From assembly GCF_010183535.1 (NCBI RefSeq), contig NC_071332.1:6386001-6450000 (forward strand): a stretch of 64,000 bases of DNA. The letters run 5' to 3'. The notes beneath the pieces were generated by a model. That model did not search any database. It had not been told where the DNA came from and saw only the letters and a list, made by a program, of their open reading frames with translations. A program made the translations under genes and the position numbers. Below, piece by piece: positions 60,704 to 64,000 of this stretch. Origin of the DNA: Caenorhabditis remanei (Eukaryota; Nematoda; Chromadorea; Rhabditida; Rhabditidae). Each line of letters starts with the position of its first letter. The first letter of the stretch is position 1.

Positions 60704-62269
60704 TTGATGGTCCAGTCACAACTGCCAGTGATGCACGGATCGCCTACTTGGAGAAGAAAATCAGAGAGCTAGAGATGTCACAGAAGGAACAACAGAGCTC
60801 GAATTCCACGCCGAATCAGTCAAGACGTAAGTCTTCTAAAATAATGATTGTTACGGAAAAAATTTAAAATTATCCTGGGAAACAGTGGGAGGTCACTGGA
60901 GACAATAAATGTTGAACTGATAAAGGGATGCCGCCGATTAGGTGAAAGTAGTGAGATAATCGCTTCTAATCGCATAAGATGGATAACATGACATTGATTT
61001 GATAATAGAATTATGAGAGAATGCAATTGTTGCAGATTCGTCGTCCAAATCGTCTCACTTCAATGGAAGCACAAATATGTCGACAAGTGAACAGCTTCGA
61101 GTGCAGGAGATGAGTGAAGAGTTGGCGACGAAGGAGCGAAAAGTGACATCCCTTGAATCGAAACTGCTGAAAGCGTATCAGAAAATTGAACGTCTCAATG
61201 AGGATTACAATGGGAGAATCAAGGGACTAATGTACGATTCGGAAAGAGCAAGAGATGATTTGTCACGGTGTCTCGATAAGATTCAGCTATTAGAAGGAGA
61301 ATTAGACGAGACACGAGCTGCTGCTCAGAATGGAGATCATGCCAACGAGCAGGAGTATCATGATCTTCGTGATAAGATCTGGAAACAAGAGCGAGAACTT
61401 CAGGAGAGCCGGACGTTGTTGACTCGCTTACGTGAAAAAGAAGCTGAATTCGAGAGAATGAGATCAGAGAAAGGATATCTCGAGTTGAAGAATGAGAATT
61501 TGAATAAGAAGCTGGAAGCGAAGAAGCGAGCGGTCGAGGAGTTGGAAAGAAGTGTGTCGACACTCAGGCTTGAACAAACTATTTGTCAGCAATCGTGCTC
61601 TTCAGGATCAACACCACTGGCTGACGAGATGGAGACGATGTCAGACATAAGACCCTCTTTGGCTAGACCGTACACGAAAGTGAGTAACTTTTTTTTTTGA
61701 AAGAATGAACTCTAGTAAATCTATCTAAATTTCAGGCTCATTCTACGTTGGGATCGCACAACATGTCACCATTATCTCATTCGAAATCTAGTGGTCTCAC
61801 CAAAAGTTTCTCGAACTTTGCCCTCAACTCGTCCAAACAACGTGACGATATCACACCGATGATGAGTCGATCGATTCGTGAACAGAATCGTCATATCACT
61901 ATGTGCCGAGCAATGGTTGTCTGCCTAAAAGATACGGTTGATCGAATGGCTCGTGGAGAGAATCCAGATGTTGCTCGTCTTCTTGGTGTCAAGCTGAATG
62001 TGATGTCGGAAAGTGAGATGGACGATGATGAAGATTTCGAGGCTGATGAATCGAAACCATTCTCGATGATGTCTGCTGAATCAGCGGTAAGAAACTTAAC
62101 AAATTATCACTTACTATATTTATATTTCTATTTTCAGCTCGCAAAGCAATGTACAAAATTGGCTGATCTCGACAAAGACCTTGACACAATCCGATGCCAA
62201 CTAGCCGATTGGCATGGTCAAACGAGTGCAGAAGGAGAGGGCGATCGTGAAGTGTGTCGAGTACAGTAG
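60704..62269 (+). CDS. Coiled-coil protein gene: common C-terminal half
   Basis: Exons 60704-60826, 61036-61679, 61736-62086 and 62138-62269 are shared by all isoforms. The second encodes about 150 residues of strong coiled coil (LRVQEMSEELATKERKVTSL through KKRAVEELERSVSTLRLEQT). A Ser-rich linker (SPLSHSKSSGLTKSFSNF) follows, then a conserved-looking helical block (SIREQNRHITMCRAMVVCLK…MARGENPDVARLLGVKLN), an acidic stretch (MDDDEDFEADES) and a last helix. The pattern suggests a centrosomal, cytoskeletal or trafficking adaptor. I cannot name the family. The reading frame is clean to the stop at 62267. Confidence 0.8.
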
Positions 62270-63136
62270 CAAACTATTGGCATCCTATTCGTCTACTATT
62301 TAATCATGTTTTGCTCGTATTCAATTGTACCATAGTTCTCAATCCGCCCATTTCTCCTCTCAATCCCATCTCCTTCAATTAATAACTTTGTAAGTATCAA
62401 TTATCCTTGCAATCGTGTAATTAAAAACTGTCAAATGCATTCTGTGTGATGGCGTGTTGATTATCAGAAGTACGAGGTCAGTGCTCTTCACATGTGCATT
62501 TTCACTCAAATTCTGGAATCTCACGTTCATCAACCCACAACTGCATCCATCTATACTTTCGACCCCCATTTCCTATTACGCGGTATCTCCACTCCCATTC
62601 ATCCATCAAATGTTCTTCCGTTTTTACCCTATTTCCAAGCAGAACTTTGTTGTTTTACTAACGCAAAAGCTCTCCTCTGACTGCATATTTCCATGTCAAC
62701 GTTTCTTCCTATCATTTCTATCAACTTCCATATCGTTACTGAAGATCAAATTTTCTGTCGAATAAGTTTGGAATTGAAATGAATGTGAAATACATTTTTT
62801 AATCGTTTTACACTACATAGCAAAGAATGAGAAAGGTTCCAGTAGCCATGGTTGTGAACGAATCAGCCTGAAATCTTGTACATCGAATCGAAGAGAAATC
62901 CAGAAGTTCTTCATGAATGAAATGTTCATGATTTTTTTTAGAATTAGAATCAAAGGGATTTGTCAAAAATCGGCCCAGGTTGAACTTTCTCTCGAAATTT
63001 TTCGAAAATTCAGAGTGAAAATTCCAAAACTACCAAATATATTCATCTTTTGACGGAAATCGAATTTTTAGTCAAAAACTAGACTTAGTCAAGAAAAAAA
63101 GCAAAACATTTAGAAAAAAATTCGAAATTTGGTTCA
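62270..63136. other. 3'UTR and intergenic sequence
   Basis: Follows the stop codon of the coiled-coil gene. AT-rich with no supported gene. The first few hundred bases are presumably 3'UTR. Confidence 0.4.
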
Positions 63137-63312
63137 AAACGAGGCGCGCCTGTATCCCCCCGATTTGGGGCTTGGGGTATTTTTCGAGGGGGCATGAGGG
63201 TGTATGATGCCGATTTTGAGCATCATACAAAACACGCATGTTTTGGACAGGAATCGAACCAAGAACCTTTTGATTCGCACCGTCAGCACTAACCACTATT
63301 CCAAGTGGACAC
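63137..63312 (-). mobile_element. tRNA-like pol III unit (SINE-like)
   Basis: On the minus strand, an A-box-like TGGAATAGTGG (63303-63293) and a perfect B box GGTTCGATTCC (63260-63250) lie 32 nt apart, as in tRNA genes. The D-loop-like AGTGGTTAGTG is present. The T-stem and acceptor stem pair poorly, so this is a tRNA-derived repeat or tRNA pseudogene rather than a working tRNA. Downstream, 63201-63229 forms a perfect 10-bp hairpin (TGTATGATGC/GCATCATACA). A TTTT occurs at about 63140 and could end transcription. Confidence 0.5.
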
Positions 63313-63726
63313 GTTTAAATATCTTAATCATGATTATAATAACTTCACGTCATTTTCGATATTTAAAATTCGTATTTCGTGTAATTGAATATAAGAAACC
63401 CGAATGATCGAATCAACCAGAGGGTTCGTTGGCAGTAGAAAAATTCGAAATTTTCATGCAAATTTATTTCTAGCGATAGAAATGATCATTGAGAACATGA
63501 GCATTTTTGGGAGGGAGAGCTAAATTTTTAATTAGAATTCCTCCAAAGAAATGCTCAGGTCGCCCCTGATTATTTCAAAGGAGCAGAGGAAAGCGAGGAA
63601 AAAAAAAGAGTTGATTAGGAAACCTTTTCCGCGCGGAAAAAAATAGTTTGAACGCAGCATAAGGCGGTAACCCCCGAGGGCTTTGCTGAAATGAATTAAA
63701 AGTTGATTAAGCCTACAGGTGGCGTG

Positions 63727-64000
63727 AGAGCAAGCTCCAGGGCGTCCCTGTTTTAAGGTAATCACTACTTCTAGTGTGCAGGGCCAAGGGGCGGAGTCAG
63801 AGCAAGCTCCAGGGCGTTCCTATTTTAAGGTAATCACTACTTCTAGTGTGCAGGGCCAAGGGGCGGACTCAGAGCAAGCTCCAGGGCGTTCCTATTTTAA
63901 GGTAATCACTACTTCTAGTGTGCAGGGCCAAGGGGCGGACTCAGAGCAAGCTCCAGGGCGTTCCTATTTTAAGGTAATCACTACTTCCAGGGCGCTGAGC
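63727..64000. repeat. 72-bp tandem satellite
   Basis: The phrase AGAGCAAGCTCCAGGGCG starts at 63727, 63799, 63871 and 63943: exact 72-bp spacing and near-identical units. The array continues beyond the window; the last bases change slightly (CCAGGGCGCTGAGC). No coding frame runs through it. Confidence 0.95.

Noticed and set aside
63727..64000. CRISPR array
   Set aside because: The units are directly adjacent with no unique spacers, and the genome is eukaryotic. This is a tandem satellite.

Overview
**Organism.** The window is nuclear DNA from a Caenorhabditis-type nematode. It is AT-rich, and its genes are split by many short introns (about 45-50 bp) that start with GT and end in TTTTCAG/ATTTCAG. 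Several genes are clearly worm genes: an Na+/K+ ATPase matching EAT-6, nematode C-type lectins, a CPG4-domain secreted protein and a degenerate dynein heavy chain. From memory, eat-6, two lectin genes and dhc-3 are neighbours on C. elegans chromosome V (cosmid B0365). The same order here suggests the orthologous block of another Caenorhabditis species.

**1-18.8 kb: rearranged, duplicated region.** A roughly 3.8-4.5 kb-per-arm inverted repeat (1-4508 / 4686-8492) is centred on a 1.56 kb foldback transposon (3819-5376) flanked by TA. Each arm carries a membrane-protein gene (open on the right, broken on the left), a serpentine-receptor exon on the other strand, and a copy of the 3' end of a CEBPZ/Noc1-type gene. 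Next come two paralogous minus-strand genes (8587-10377 and 14190-16555) encoding an undescribed protein with a weakly ParB-like segment. Between them lie a truncated third copy and a 5'-truncated CEBPZ copy with a stop codon and a frameshift. A 1.47 kb segment is duplicated (10486-11952 = 15307-16802), and one junction falls inside a MITE. A DnaJ exon fragment lies at 16.9-17.3 kb.

**18.8-41.3 kb: conserved gene block.** Minus strand: eat-6 (18817-22172, exactly 996 codons plus stop), a CPG4-domain secreted protein, a single-CTLD lectin and a two-CTLD plus CUB lectin. Plus strand: dhc-3, about 37 exons and 3,270 codons. It has lost the AAA1 ATP-binding loop but keeps an AAA2 P-loop and the microtubule-binding stalk. 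A small membrane protein (134 aa) follows on the minus strand.

**43.1-62.3 kb: one long plus-strand gene.** It encodes a serine-rich, C-terminally coiled-coil protein. Seven start modules spread over 17 kb feed three acceptor exons, and the splice phase agrees in every case, which indicates many alternative promoters and N-termini.

**62.3-64 kb: repeats.** A tRNA-like (pol III A/B box) SINE-like unit and a 72-bp tandem satellite that runs off the window end.

All identifications are by reading, without database searches. Exon boundaries come from splice motifs and phase agreement.
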